From: an uncultured bacterium
GTDB taxonomy: Bacteria > Verrucomicrobiota > Verrucomicrobiia > Opitutales > Intestinicryptomonadaceae
Reading direction: 5' to 3'
DNA: 17,638 nucleotides
Assembly (NCBI GenBank): GCA_905214995.1
Contig: CAJMOT010000038.1
Span: 1 to 17,638 of the forward strand
Shown here: positions 1 through 8,064 of the stretch, piece by piece
Numbering within the stretch: position 1 is the stretch's first letter
How the letters are laid out: each line of letters starts with the position of its first letter
Program-made: the position numbers and the translations under genes
Notes under the pieces: model-generated
What the model was told of the DNA's origin: nothing
Database searches by the model: none
Seen by the model: the letters and a program-made list of their open reading frames with translations, nothing else

Positions 1-411
1 GCGGCCGGCGTGACATTCGCCGAAACCGACCGGTTGGCGCTCGCCGCTCTGCGCCGCAACATAGAGCGCGTAAAGAGGGCGGCGGCCGGCGCGGGGGCGG
101 ACTTCTCCGCGCGGATAGTGCCGTGCGACTGCGTGAAGAGCGCGTCGCTATTCGAGAGCGCGCGCTACGACATAGTCTTCGCCGACCCGCCCTACTCCAT
201 GCTTTGCGACCCGAAAACGGCCGTGAAAATATTTTCGATGTTCTGCAAAATCTGCCGCGAAGACATGTTTTTCGTCCTCGAAGCCCCCGCCGACTTTTCG
301 CTCGAAAACGCCCCCAAGCCGTTCGCGTTCGAGTTCGAGCAGCTGCGGAGACTCGGCAAGAAATCGGCTGGAAAGCCGTCGCAGATAATATTCAAAATAA
401 AGGCAACATGA
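1..411 (+). CDS. rsmD: 16S rRNA (guanine-N2)-methyltransferase RsmD, 3' part (5' end outside window)
   Basis: The reading frame is open from base 1, so the N-terminus with the glycine-rich AdoMet loop lies outside the window; 136 residues remain of a family that is usually about 180-200. The visible part begins with the second beta strand and its acidic residue (VTFAETD), which in this family contacts the AdoMet ribose. It then reaches the catalytic motif IV, FADPPYSML, typical of amino-methyltransferases acting on nucleic acid. RsmD methylates G966 of 16S rRNA during 30S assembly. The stop codon overlaps the start of the next gene (ATGA at 408-411), which implies translational coupling. Other small DPPY methyltransferases are possible, but the residue pattern and size of the tail fit RsmD best. 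Confidence 0.8.
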   Translation, partial: AAGVTFAETDRLALAALRRNIERVKRAAAGAGADFSARIVPCDCVKSASLFESARYDIVFADPPYSMLCDPKTAVKIFSMFCKICREDMFFVLEAPADFSLENAPKPFAFEFEQLRRLGKKSAGKPSQIIFKIKAT

Positions 412-1517
412 ACGAACTTGACTCGATAATAGAAACCGCCTACCGCAGGAACGCAACAGACATACACCTGCGCGGCGCCATGCGCCCGAGAATACGCATA
501 GACAACGCGCTCGTAGAGCTCCCCGAATGCGGCTCCGCCGACATAGAGACGCTCGTCGGCCAGATTTTCGACAACCTTTCGCCAGACGAAAAGAAGATAA
601 TGCTCGAAAAATACGAGAGGGGCGAGGATGTGGACTGCGCGTTTTCCTGCATATCCGGAATGAGGCTCAGAGCCAACATTTACAGGAGCCAAAACGGGCT
701 CGGCGCCGCCCTGCGAATGATTCCCCCCAACCGCATGAGCGCGGGCGAAATCGGGCTTCCGTTTTCCGTCACCGACGTATGCAACCGCAAGAGCGGGCTG
801 TTTCTCATAACCGGCGCGAACGGCTCCGGCAAGACGACGACCATAGCCGCGCTGTTGGACATAATAAATTCCACGCGCAAGGCGCACGTGCTCACAATCG
901 AGGATCCGATAGAGCACGTGATAAGAAGCCGCGAGTCTCTGTTCACTCAGCGCGAGGTCGGCGTCCACACGCCGGACTTCTACTCCGCCCTGCGCTCGAG
1001 CGTGCGCGAAAACCCCGACATCGTCGTAATCGGCGAAATGCGCGACATCGAGACCACGCGAACCGCCATAGAGCTCTCGGAAACGGGGCATCTTGTGATA
1101 GCCTCCCTGCACACCCGCACGGCGGTTTCGACGATAGACAGGCTCATAGGGCAGTTCGACGCGGCGGAACAGCCGCAGATAAGAATGATGATTTCGGAAA
1201 ACCTCATAGGCGTGCTCACCCAAACGCTGCTCGTAAAGAAAGCGGGAGGGCTCATCGCGGCTTTTGAGGTGCTCGTCGCAAATTCAGCGGTCAGAAACCT
1301 GATACGCGAACAGAAAGTGCCGCAAATATACAGTACAATGCAGATGGGAAAGCGCGAGGGAATGTTCACCATGGACGACTCTCTCCTCGCGCTCGTCGAA
1401 AGCGGAACGGTCGGGACGGCCGAAGCGCTCTCGAAATCTCCGTTCAGGGCGGACTTGCTCGCCAAAATGCGCGCCAGCCCCCATATAGACGCCCGGGAGC
1501 TCGAAAATTTGAGATAA
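408..1517 (+). CDS. pilT: PilT-family twitching/retraction ATPase
   Basis: A 369-residue protein of normal PilT length. Motifs occur in the family order: Walker A GANGSGKTTT at residues 136-145 (family usually GPTGSGKSTT), Asp box TIEDPIEHV at 163-171, Walker B region DIVVIGEMRD at 204-213 with Glu210, a His box around SLHTRT, and the PilT signature AVRNLIRE at 294-301. PilT is a hexameric cytoplasmic motor that depolymerises type IV pili. I chose ATG 408 over upstream starts because it overlaps the rsmD stop, has AAAGG about 5 bases upstream, and gives the right N-terminus; a longer frame from 123 runs through rsmD out of frame. No other pilus gene is in the window, so whether it powers retraction or a related secretion machine cannot be judged here. 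Confidence 0.9.
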   Translation: MNELDSIIETAYRRNATDIHLRGAMRPRIRIDNALVELPECGSADIETLVGQIFDNLSPDEKKIMLEKYERGEDVDCAFSCISGMRLRANIYRSQNGLGAALRMIPPNRMSAGEIGLPFSVTDVCNRKSGLFLITGANGSGKTTTIAALLDIINSTRKAHVLTIEDPIEHVIRSRESLFTQREVGVHTPDFYSALRSSVRENPDIVVIGEMRDIETTRTAIELSETGHLVIASLHTRTAVSTIDRLIGQFDAAEQPQIRMMISENLIGVLTQTLLVKKAGGLIAAFEVLVANSAVRNLIREQKVPQIYSTMQMGKREGMFTMDDSLLALVESGTVGTAEALSKSPFRADLLAKMRASPHIDARELENLR

Positions 1518-1550
1518 TAGCGAATCGGGCGCCCTTCGCCGCCAAAAGAC

Positions 1551-1588
1551 AAAAAAATCCCCGCGGACGCCGGCGCGGGGATTTTTTT
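1551..1588. terminator. Bidirectional intrinsic terminator
   Basis: A perfect 15-bp inverted repeat (1551-1565 with 1574-1588) around an 8-base loop. The stem core is TCCCCGCG/CGCGGGGA, with seven As on the left and seven Ts on the right, so it works as a T-tailed hairpin on either strand. It lies 34 bases after pilT (plus) and 23 bases after the PEP-CTERM gene that ends at 1611 (minus), and fits as the shared terminator of these convergent units. Confidence 0.93.
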
Positions 1589-1610
1589 GCGGGCTATCAA
1601 CCGAACGCCG

Positions 1611-2999
1611 CTATCGCCGCCCGCCGCGGCGGAGGGCGAACATCAGCGCGGCGGCCCCAATGAACGCCGCAACCGCCGCGGGTTCGGGCACCACGTACAC
1701 GAGGCTTCCGGAGCCGCCCATCTCCCCTATCAGCTCAAACCTCCCCCCGAGCTCCTGCCCGAACTCGTTGTACGCGGAAAACACGCTATTGGCGTCAAAA
1801 TCGTCAGTCAAATAGTCGAACTCAAACACAGTTATCTCGTGCGCGGCCAAATCCTCGGCGGAAAACATCACGTCCGCCGAATACGCCGCCACCGTCAAAT
1901 CCCCGACATTTATTGTCCCGCCGAACAGGAGCGTCCCGCCGTCTATCGTCATGCCCCCCACCTTTTCGGCGGAGGAAAATTTAAGCCTCCCGCCGGAGAG
2001 ATACAAGTTCTCGACCGCGACTTCCGTATTCATTATAAATTCGCCGTCGTTTACCGTGAGATTGCCTATCGACATGTCGCTCTTGCCGTCCAGATCATTC
2101 TCAAAGCCGCGGAGGGAGCCGTTGGAAGCCTTGTAGATAGCCATCTCCTGCCTGCCGCTGCCGTTCATCGTTATGTTGAGCTGCGAACTCACGCCGCTAT
2201 CTGTCGCAAACACCCCCTCAAACGAGCCGCCCGCAAACGCGCCGGAGGAATTGTCGTTAAAGTTTATGCCCACGGAGCCGTTCTTTGCGGTCGTCATGTA
2301 AACCGCCTTGCCGCTCGAGCTCAACCCTCCGATATTTAGCGAAAACGCAGTTCCGGTATTGCTGTCGGAAGCAATCATGTCAAAGGCGTGATAGCCGACG
2401 GCGTCCGAACCGTTCTTGACAAAGCTCAACGCCCCTCCGACCGCCAATGTGAACGCCCACTGGTTGCTGGAATTTCCGAGTCTGAAGCGCGAGGTGAAAT
2501 ATTTGTCCGTAGAAAGCGTCATGTCGCCGTCAACGGTCAGGAAATTTGCGGTATCGGCGACTATTCTGAGGGACTTGGAAGATGTTCCGGTGTATGAGGA
2601 AGAGTATTTCGCATCCGTGGAAACGTAACTCGACCAATCGCTTAGGACGGTCATGGGATTCATCATATTGATTTCCGTTTCCACGGTCGCCGTCACCGAA
2701 TTGACGGTAAGCCCCCCTACGTTCTGGTCGAGGCGCGCCTGAGACATGCCGGTATTGTTGGCGTCGAAAATCAGGTCGGACGTGGACGACGGGGAAGATT
2801 CGCGAAGTTCGGTTCCCTCGGGATTCGCATACCAAAGGGGATTGCTTGTAGAATATTTTTCGTCCCAGTTTCCTCCGCGATAATAATAGGACTCTTGGGC
2901 GGACGCGGAAGCGGCGCAGCAGAGGGAGAAAAAGGCGGCCGCAGCAAGGGCAAAGGCGGGCGACAGGCGCAATTTTTTGATATTCGGGATATTTCTCAT
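1611..2999 (-). CDS. PEP-CTERM sorting-domain surface/secreted protein (first of a tandem pair)
   Basis: A 462-residue exported protein. Residues 1-34 form a signal peptide (basic start, alanine/phenylalanine-rich core, ASASA cleavage site). The body is rich in Gly, Ser, Asn and Asp in short beta-strand-like units, as in beta-helix or autotransporter-like adhesins. Residues 437-462 are a PEP-CTERM tail: VPEP, a hydrophobic segment, then RRGGRR. In this family the tail is taken to anchor the protein in the inner membrane until an exosortase-type enzyme processes it for surface or matrix delivery. It shares with the next gene upstream the motif ITMNGSGRQ (276-284) and similar flanking strands, so the two look like paralogues. 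No catalytic motif is visible; the ligand or function is unknown. Confidence 0.85.
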   Translation of the reverse strand: MRNIPNIKKLRLSPAFALAAAAFFSLCCAASASAQESYYYRGGNWDEKYSTSNPLWYANPEGTELRESSPSSTSDLIFDANNTGMSQARLDQNVGGLTVNSVTATVETEINMMNPMTVLSDWSSYVSTDAKYSSSYTGTSSKSLRIVADTANFLTVDGDMTLSTDKYFTSRFRLGNSSNQWAFTLAVGGALSFVKNGSDAVGYHAFDMIASDSNTGTAFSLNIGGLSSSGKAVYMTTAKNGSVGINFNDNSSGAFAGGSFEGVFATDSGVSSQLNITMNGSGRQEMAIYKASNGSLRGFENDLDGKSDMSIGNLTVNDGEFIMNTEVAVENLYLSGGRLKFSSAEKVGGMTIDGGTLLFGGTINVGDLTVAAYSADVMFSAEDLAAHEITVFEFDYLTDDFDANSVFSAYNEFGQELGGRFELIGEMGGSGSLVYVVPEPAAVAAFIGAAALMFALRRGGRR

Positions 3000-3024
3000 A
3001 ACAGATACCGGTTTAATGTTTGTT

Positions 3025-3052
3025 TTCTTAAACCTATCACATTCTATTGCAA
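3025..3052 (-). promoter_or_regulatory. Weak candidate promoter for the PEP-CTERM gene ending at 1611
   Basis: Read on the minus strand, TTGCAA (3052-3047), a 16-base spacer, then TAAGAA (3030-3025). The -35 box resembles that of the second PEP-CTERM gene (TTGCAT) and lies at a similar distance from its start codon; both leaders contain GGTTTAA. The -10 match is poor, so confidence is low. No clear Shine-Dalgarno precedes the ATG. Confidence 0.3.
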
Positions 3053-3233
3053 GGGATATTTTCCTCTTTCTTGTTTAACAGTTAAAATCGCTTCCGGCGC
3101 TCGTCTTTCGACCTTCACCGCGACAAAAAAACCCCTTGCGAAAAAAACATCTCTTCCTCCGGCGCAAATTTTTTTCTCCGCCGCTACCGCCCGCAGAGAA
3201 CGCAAAACTGTCCGCGGACTTCCGCGCGGGCGC

Positions 3234-3263
3234 AAAAAAAAGGCTCCGCAAATTGCGAAGCCT
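3234..3263 (-). terminator. Intrinsic terminator downstream of the second PEP-CTERM gene
   Basis: On the minus strand a 9-bp stem (AGGCTTCGC with GCGGAGCCT, one G-U pair) closes a 5-base loop and is followed by eight Ts (3241-3234). It lies about 28 bases after the stop codon at 3292. It separates the two tandem PEP-CTERM genes transcriptionally. The rest of 3000-3291 holds no gene I can support. Confidence 0.88.
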
Positions 3264-3291
3264 CCTCGGGGAAATGCAAATTTTCCGCGCC

Positions 3292-4797
3292 CTATTTGCG
3301 GCGGCGAACCGCCAGGGCGAGCGCGGCGGCGCCTATGACAGCCGCGAACGCCGCGGGCTCCGGAACTTCCGAGAAAGTCACTTGCAGGGTATTCCCGTTC
3401 CAAGAGAAATCCGCAAAGGCGTTTATCAGGTTCAAGGCGTAAAAATATTCGTCGGCGTCGGAATCCGTGAGGCTTATTCCGGTCGCGTCCTCGAAAACCG
3501 ACGCGGAAATGAGGTCGTAAGTCGCGCCTAGCACGCCTTCGGCGTCGAACCCTGAAAAGTCTATGGCAATCTTGCCGTCTGCCGCCTTGACAAACTTGCC
3601 ATCGACGGAAATTTTGTCGGACATCCCTATCAAGAAAGAGTCCGCGCCAAAGGAGAACGCCCCTCCCGACCACGTCGCGGAAGCGAAAGACGCCCCGCCG
3701 TCGATTGCCTTGAAAACGCCGCCTTCGACGCTGAGCGCGCCCGAATTAAACGGGGAGGAAAATTCAAACGTGCCGTTCTTCACGGTGACCGACTGCAATA
3801 TGTTGCCCGAACCTCCCGTGACCTTGAAAGTCTGCCTGCCCTGCCCGTCCATCGTTATATGGAGAGTCTCGCCGTATGAATCGTTTTCGCGTATTACGCT
3901 TCCGGAAAACGCAGTGTGGACGCCGGCCGCATTCGTAAAGGTAAGATTGGCCTTGGGCGATACGGGATCTCCGTTTGCGTCCACATTGACCATGCTCGTG
4001 GCGAGAGTTCCGTAGCCGTTTATACCGCCAATGGAGATGTTCTGGTCGCAAATATAGCTGCCGCCTATCTTCGCTATCGTAAAGCGCGTATCGGCCTGCC
4101 CCTCGGCGTAGTTCATCTGAACGACATTGTGTATTACGACACCTTTTGAGGGATCGGACACAGCTCCGATATTGAGATACTGATATACGCCGGAAGCGGA
4201 AGTGTCGAGAATGATTGCGGCTTTCAGCCCGGTTCTCGAGTCAACCGCCGCGTTCGCGCCTACCTCAATGCTCCCGCAAACGGTGGAGCTCCAATCTCCG
4301 CCCAAATTGAACGCGGGATTGCTCTCGTGCTCCATGCCGTTGATAGTCCTCGATTCCCCCGTTGCGTTGAATATTATGGAGCCTTCTATCGTGACGGATT
4401 TGCCCCTGCCCCTGATTGCCGCGCAACGCCAAAGCCCGCCATCTGTCAAATACGTATCCCCTATCGTGACATTGCCGTGGATGACGCTTCCGGGAGCGGA
4501 CGAAGCTATTTCTATAAAGAATCGCGCGTTGATATACAGGCCGTCTATCGTGAGATTGTTGACTTCCGTAAAGTCGCCGAGTTGGATTTCGTCGGTTCCG
4601 GACAAAGACGCGGAGATTGTCACATTGTCCGAGGCGCCTGGAATGCCGGACGGCGTCCACGCGGACTCGCTGTTCCACGACACCCATCTGTCCGACGGAT
4701 CGTTAAATTCGTAATCTTCCGCATGCGAAACGGCTGCAAGCGCAAAAGCCGCGGCATAAATCGAAAGCTTTTTGGGGCAATAAATCGGCATTTTCAT
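3292..4797 (-). CDS. PEP-CTERM sorting-domain surface/secreted protein (second of a tandem pair)
   Basis: A 501-residue exported protein with a signal peptide at residues 1-26 (KK, an alanine-rich core, cleavage after SHA). An N-terminal SESAWTPSGIPGASDNVTI block (43-61) is of the kind seen before beta-helical repeats in verrucomicrobial and planctomycetal secreted proteins. The tail VPEPAAFAAVIGAAALALAVRRRK at its C-terminus (478-501) is a PEP-CTERM signal. The body repeats short Gly/Asn-rich beta units. ITMDGQGRQ (314-322) matches ITMNGSGRQ of the neighbour, and VTVKNGTF and SVEGGVFK also have counterparts there, which supports an old duplication. ATG 4797 and ATG 4791 are both possible; GGAA upstream and the promoter spacing favour 4797. 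Ligand and function are unknown. Confidence 0.85.
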   Translation of the reverse strand: MKMPIYCPKKLSIYAAAFALAAVSHAEDYEFNDPSDRWVSWNSESAWTPSGIPGASDNVTISASLSGTDEIQLGDFTEVNNLTIDGLYINARFFIEIASSAPGSVIHGNVTIGDTYLTDGGLWRCAAIRGRGKSVTIEGSIIFNATGESRTINGMEHESNPAFNLGGDWSSTVCGSIEVGANAAVDSRTGLKAAIILDTSASGVYQYLNIGAVSDPSKGVVIHNVVQMNYAEGQADTRFTIAKIGGSYICDQNISIGGINGYGTLATSMVNVDANGDPVSPKANLTFTNAAGVHTAFSGSVIRENDSYGETLHITMDGQGRQTFKVTGGSGNILQSVTVKNGTFEFSSPFNSGALSVEGGVFKAIDGGASFASATWSGGAFSFGADSFLIGMSDKISVDGKFVKAADGKIAIDFSGFDAEGVLGATYDLISASVFEDATGISLTDSDADEYFYALNLINAFADFSWNGNTLQVTFSEVPEPAAFAAVIGAAALALAVRRRK

Positions 4798-4818
4798 AAT
4801 TATTTCCGTTTAAACCCA

Positions 4819-4847
4819 AAAATACGGACTGCTTTATAAAAATGCAA
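4819..4847 (-). promoter_or_regulatory. Sigma-70-type promoter for the PEP-CTERM gene ending at 3292
   Basis: On the minus strand: TTGCAT (4847-4842), a spacer of exactly 17 bases, then TATTTT (4824-4819). Transcription would begin near 4812, giving a leader of about 15 bases that contains GGAA ahead of the ATG at 4797. It lies in the AT-rich 118-base gap after argA and suggests the PEP-CTERM gene is not simply part of the argA unit. Confidence 0.6.
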
Positions 4848-4915
4848 GCGATTTCCTCAAACGTTTGCGATATTCCGCTTAAAAAAACCGACTCGGACCC
4901 CCGCGCAGGGAAAAA

Positions 4916-6229
4916 TTACAAATCCTTCACGAAAACTTTTGAATGGCGTCCGCCGGCGACATACTTTTCAAGGCGCGCCTTCGGGAGCTTTTCGGGCGAA
5001 ACTTCCGCAAAGCCGCACACGTCGGTGAAAAACGGCGCGCTCTTGGTGCTAAGGCAGAAAAGGCGTTTGAAACCCGTTCTGCGGGCCTCGCGCTCTATGA
5101 ACTCCGCCATGCGCGTGCCCACGTCGTTGCCCTGGTAAAACGGCTGGACGTGCAGGCTCGCCAGCTCCGCCGCCCCCTCTCCGAGGTCGAGCAGGCTGAC
5201 TATCGCAATAATGCTCGAATCGAGCTCGTAGACGAAATAGCTGGAAATGTTTTCGCGTATCTCCTCGAGCGGCCTGTACACGAGATTCTGCGTGCGCGCC
5301 GAAACCATCGAAATGTGGTATATGGCGTTCGCGTCGTCGGGCGTGGCGCGGCGGATTTTCTGGTACTCGTCGGCGTAAATCATAGTGCCGCACCCGACCT
5401 TTTCGAAGAGTTCGGTGAGCAGGCACGCGAATTCGCCGCCGTCGAGAATGTGCGCCCTGCGCGTGTGCGCGCCGTCGAGCGCTTTCAGGGCGCAGCGGCA
5501 CTTGGAGAGAAGCTCCGGCTTGATCGACTCCGGAGAGTTTTCGACCAGCCCCCGAAGCTCCTCGACCGGAAAGGCCTTCGGATGCGGATTGCCCGCGAGT
5601 ATGCCCGACGACGACGTGAGGTATATGAGTTTCGTCGCCCGCAGCCCCTCCGCGACCTCGGAGGCGAGGGCGTCGGAATTGAGCCTGAAAACCCTCCCAT
5701 GCCTGTTGACCGCTACCGGCGACAAAACCGGAACCATTCCGAGCGAGAGCAGGTCGGAAATCGCCTTGAAGTCTATCTTTTCCGGCTTTCCGGCGTTGAG
5801 GTAGTTTACGCCGGAAATTATCCCGACTTCCGTCGCCCTCACGACATTCGCCGAAACGCAGCGCAAATCGCGCGCGGAAAAAGCGTCGGCTATGGCCTGC
5901 GCCACAAACCCCGATATTTTGCGCGAGAGCGAAATGGTGGCGTCGTCCACGGGGTTTTCGCCGTGGACGTCGCTGATTGCTATGCCGCGCTCGCGCGCGC
6001 CGTCGACGAGCTGCCTGCCTATGCCGTGCACGAGCGCGACGTTTATTCCCAGACTGCGCAAAACCGCGATGTCAGTGACGACGTTCGCGAAATTCGCGCC
6101 CGCGATTATCGCGCCGTCGAGCGCGATGACGAAAGTCTGCCCGCGGTAGATCGGCACATACTCCAATATTCCGCGCAAGTCGGACGCCTTTATGGTGACT
6201 TTGCGTATGTCCGTGCCGGCTTTTTCCAT
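4916..6229 (-). CDS. argA: N-acetylglutamate synthase (amino-acid N-acetyltransferase) ArgA
   Basis: A 437-residue two-domain enzyme, close to the 443 residues of E. coli ArgA. Residues 1 to about 285 are an amino-acid-kinase-like domain (RGQTFVIALDGAI at 29-41, VHGIGRQ at 67-73) that in this family binds arginine for feedback inhibition. Residues from about 290 on (QKIRRATPDDANAI) are a GNAT acetyltransferase domain with the acetyl-CoA loop YQGNDVGT (365-372) and the late-family strand CGFAEVSPEKLP. It makes N-acetylglutamate from glutamate and acetyl-CoA, the first step of arginine synthesis. The gene follows efp by 62 bases on the same strand. No strong Shine-Dalgarno is visible before ATG 6229. 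The kinase-like domain plus the C-terminal GNAT separates it from a plain ArgB. Confidence 0.93.
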   Translation of the reverse strand: MEKAGTDIRKVTIKASDLRGILEYVPIYRGQTFVIALDGAIIAGANFANVVTDIAVLRSLGINVALVHGIGRQLVDGARERGIAISDVHGENPVDDATISLSRKISGFVAQAIADAFSARDLRCVSANVVRATEVGIISGVNYLNAGKPEKIDFKAISDLLSLGMVPVLSPVAVNRHGRVFRLNSDALASEVAEGLRATKLIYLTSSSGILAGNPHPKAFPVEELRGLVENSPESIKPELLSKCRCALKALDGAHTRRAHILDGGEFACLLTELFEKVGCGTMIYADEYQKIRRATPDDANAIYHISMVSARTQNLVYRPLEEIRENISSYFVYELDSSIIAIVSLLDLGEGAAELASLHVQPFYQGNDVGTRMAEFIEREARRTGFKRLFCLSTKSAPFFTDVCGFAEVSPEKLPKARLEKYVAGGRHSKVFVKDL

Positions 6230-6292
6230 CGCGGTATATTAAATTTTTATTTTTGCGTTTTTCGGGCGCGGGAATGCGCGCCCCGCGCAAGG

Positions 6293-6850
6293 CTACGCCC
6301 TGCTGATGTAGGTATTGTCTTCCGTGCGAACCTTGACGACGTCGCCCTGTTTGATGAAGAGAGGAACCTGGATTACGACGCCGTTGGCGAGCGTCACGGG
6401 CTTTGTCGGCGCCGACGACGTGTCGCCCCTCAGCCCCTCGGCGGCCTCGGCGACCTTTATCTCCATGTTGTTGGGCAGCTCGATCGAAACGGGATTGCCG
6501 TCGACGAATAGAATGTTGTACTGCACGCCCTCCACAAGCCACTTCACGTCGTCGCCGATGGTGTCCTGCATCAGTACGATATCGTCGTAAGTTTCGGGGT
6601 CGATGAAATGGAAGTGATCGCCGTCAACATAGGAAAATTCAAACGGCTTGTTAGTTGTATGGCAGAATTCCACAGAGTCGGTGGAGCGGAATTTCACCGC
6701 CGTGGAGGAGTTGTTTGAGAGGTTCCTAAGAACCGTCTGGACGAAGCCCGCCTGCCTGCCCTGCGTGCGGTGAAGCATGCTCATCACGGCGTGCGGGACG
6801 CCGTTGTACATTATGACTCTGCCTTTTCTGATGTCGGTTGGTGATGCCAT
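6293..6850 (-). CDS. efp: Translation elongation factor P
   Basis: A 185-residue, three-beta-domain protein of standard EF-P length. Diagnostic segments are RNLSNNSSTAVKFRSTDSVE in domain I-II, FHFIDPETYD, the domain III motif GLRGDTSSAPTKPVTLANG, and VPLFIKQGDVVKV near the end. EF-P binds between the P and E sites and rescues ribosomes stalled at polyproline. The tip-loop residue that aligns with E. coli Lys34 is Arg32 here (TQGRQAGF), so the EpmA lysylation route does not fit. The gene lies between pyrD and argA on the same strand. No EarP-type gene is adjacent within the window. Confidence 0.96.
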   Translation of the reverse strand: MASPTDIRKGRVIMYNGVPHAVMSMLHRTQGRQAGFVQTVLRNLSNNSSTAVKFRSTDSVEFCHTTNKPFEFSYVDGDHFHFIDPETYDDIVLMQDTIGDDVKWLVEGVQYNILFVDGNPVSIELPNNMEIKVAEAAEGLRGDTSSAPTKPVTLANGVVIQVPLFIKQGDVVKVRTEDNTYISRA

Positions 6851-6931
6851 TGCGTTTTGTGTTTTGCCTGTTTTGGAGTTTCGCCCCGCCGGAAGCCGCG
6901 CGGGGGGCCCTTGCGATGAAAAGAGTGTGAA

Positions 6932-6959
6932 AGGTTAGGGGTTGGGCATGGGCGGTCAA
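6932..6959 (-). promoter_or_regulatory. Candidate promoter for efp
   Basis: On the minus strand, TTGACC (6959-6954), a 16-base spacer, then TAACCT (6937-6932), in the 134-base gap between pyrD and efp. The -35 box is good and the -10 box mediocre. It would give a leader of about 75 bases. efp may also be read through from pyrD, because no terminator with a T tail is visible in the gap. Confidence 0.35.
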
Positions 6960-6984
6960 CAATTTTTTCGGAGCGGCGCGGCGG

Positions 6985-8058
6985 CTAAACCCATTCGGAG
7001 TCGCGCCAAATCAAGGAGTTGGCTATCGAGCGCGCGAAGAACGGCCCGCGGTAAATCATGCCCGAATATATCTGCACGAGACTCGCGCCCGCATTCATCA
7101 TCTCGCCCGCGCGCCGCACGTCGGTGATTCCGCCGACGCCGATAATCGGCAGCTTTCCGTCGGTCGCCTTGGAGATGTACCTCACAATTTCAAGCGACTT
7201 TTCAAAGAGCGGCTTGCCGCTAAGACCGCCGGTCTTTTCGTACTCGGGGTGGCCGGCCGGCCTCGATACCGTGGTGTTAGTGGCGCATATCCCGTCGAGA
7301 TTCAGCTCTTCGAGAATCGAGAGTATCGCGTCGATTTCCTCAAACGAAAGGTCGGGGGCGATTTTCAATATTATCGGAATGCGCGCCACCCCCAGCTTTT
7401 TCGCCCTGTCCTCGTTCGCCTTGGAAATGGCCGCCAAAAGGTTCGGGAGAAAATCCCTGCCCTGGAGCCTGCGAAGCTCGGGGGTGTTGGGGCTGCTCAC
7501 GTTTATCGTGAAAAAGTCCGCGAAATTCGCGAGGGCGTTGAAACTGAAAAGGTAGTCCGCCGCCGCCTCTTCGAGGGGGGTTATCTTGGACTTGCCTATG
7601 TTGATTCCAAGCGGGCATTTTTTCGTTATGTCCCTATGTTTGCCCAAAACTTTCGAGAGCCTCGCGGCTATCTGCTCCGCGCCGTCGTTGGGGAACCCGC
7701 AGCCGTTTACGATAGCCTCGCTCGACGGGTACCTGAAAATTCTCGGGCGGGGATTGCCGGTCTGTTTGAGCATCGAAACCGTTCCTATCTCGACGTGCCC
7801 AAAGCCCATCGCGGCCGCGCCCCTCCACGCGTAGGCGTCTTTGTCGAATCCGGCGGCGAGTCCCACCCTGTTGGGAAATTCAAGTCCGAAAATCTTTATC
7901 GGCTTCGGCGTCTTGATGAGATTGAAATACTCCATCGCCGCCCTGAGCGGCGGAACCGCCCCGACTATCGTCATGGCTTTGAGGGCGAGTTCGTGCATAG
8001 TCTCGGGGTCCTGCGTAAACAGCGCGGGGCGTATTATGTTTTCGAATAGGGGATCCAT
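6985..8058 (-). CDS. pyrD: Dihydroorotate dehydrogenase (quinone), class 2
   Basis: A 357-residue class 2 enzyme. The N-terminus TQDPETMHELAL (15-26) belongs to the membrane-associating helices specific to class 2. FMN and substrate motifs follow in order: VGLAAGFDKD (65-74), IGTVSMLKQTGNPRPRIFR (91-109), GFPNDG (121-126), GINIGKSK (151-158), the catalytic-serine motif NVSSPNT (186-192), TGGLSGKPL, IIGVGGITD, and QIYSGMIYRGP near the end. It oxidises dihydroorotate to orotate and passes electrons to quinone at the inner face of the cytoplasmic membrane, the fourth step of pyrimidine synthesis. ATG 8058 was chosen because the protein then starts exactly at the family N-terminus; the frame stays open upstream but that sequence overlaps rlmH. 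The ribosome-binding site is weak, and a hairpin precedes the gene. Confidence 0.96.
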   Translation of the reverse strand: MDPLFENIIRPALFTQDPETMHELALKAMTIVGAVPPLRAAMEYFNLIKTPKPIKIFGLEFPNRVGLAAGFDKDAYAWRGAAAMGFGHVEIGTVSMLKQTGNPRPRIFRYPSSEAIVNGCGFPNDGAEQIAARLSKVLGKHRDITKKCPLGINIGKSKITPLEEAAADYLFSFNALANFADFFTINVSSPNTPELRRLQGRDFLPNLLAAISKANEDRAKKLGVARIPIILKIAPDLSFEEIDAILSILEELNLDGICATNTTVSRPAGHPEYEKTGGLSGKPLFEKSLEIVRYISKATDGKLPIIGVGGITDVRRAGEMMNAGASLVQIYSGMIYRGPFFARSIANSLIWRDSEWV

Positions 8059-8064
8059 TTCTTG

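Noticed and set aside
192..1223. Long open frame antisense to rsmD and pilT
   Set aside because: It is composed of low-complexity Arg/Gly/Tyr-rich sequence without motifs, and overlaps two genes with clear catalytic motifs. Long antisense frames are expected at this GC content.
4860..4915. Terminator after argA
   Set aside because: On the minus strand CCGAGTCGG followed by seven Ts gives only a 3-bp stem; a nearby CCC/GGG hairpin lacks a T tail. Not strong enough to call.
4943..6511. 522-residue plus-strand frame opposite argA and efp
   Set aside because: Arg/Ala/Val/Glu-rich antisense shadow; the minus strand encodes ArgA and EF-P with full family motifs.
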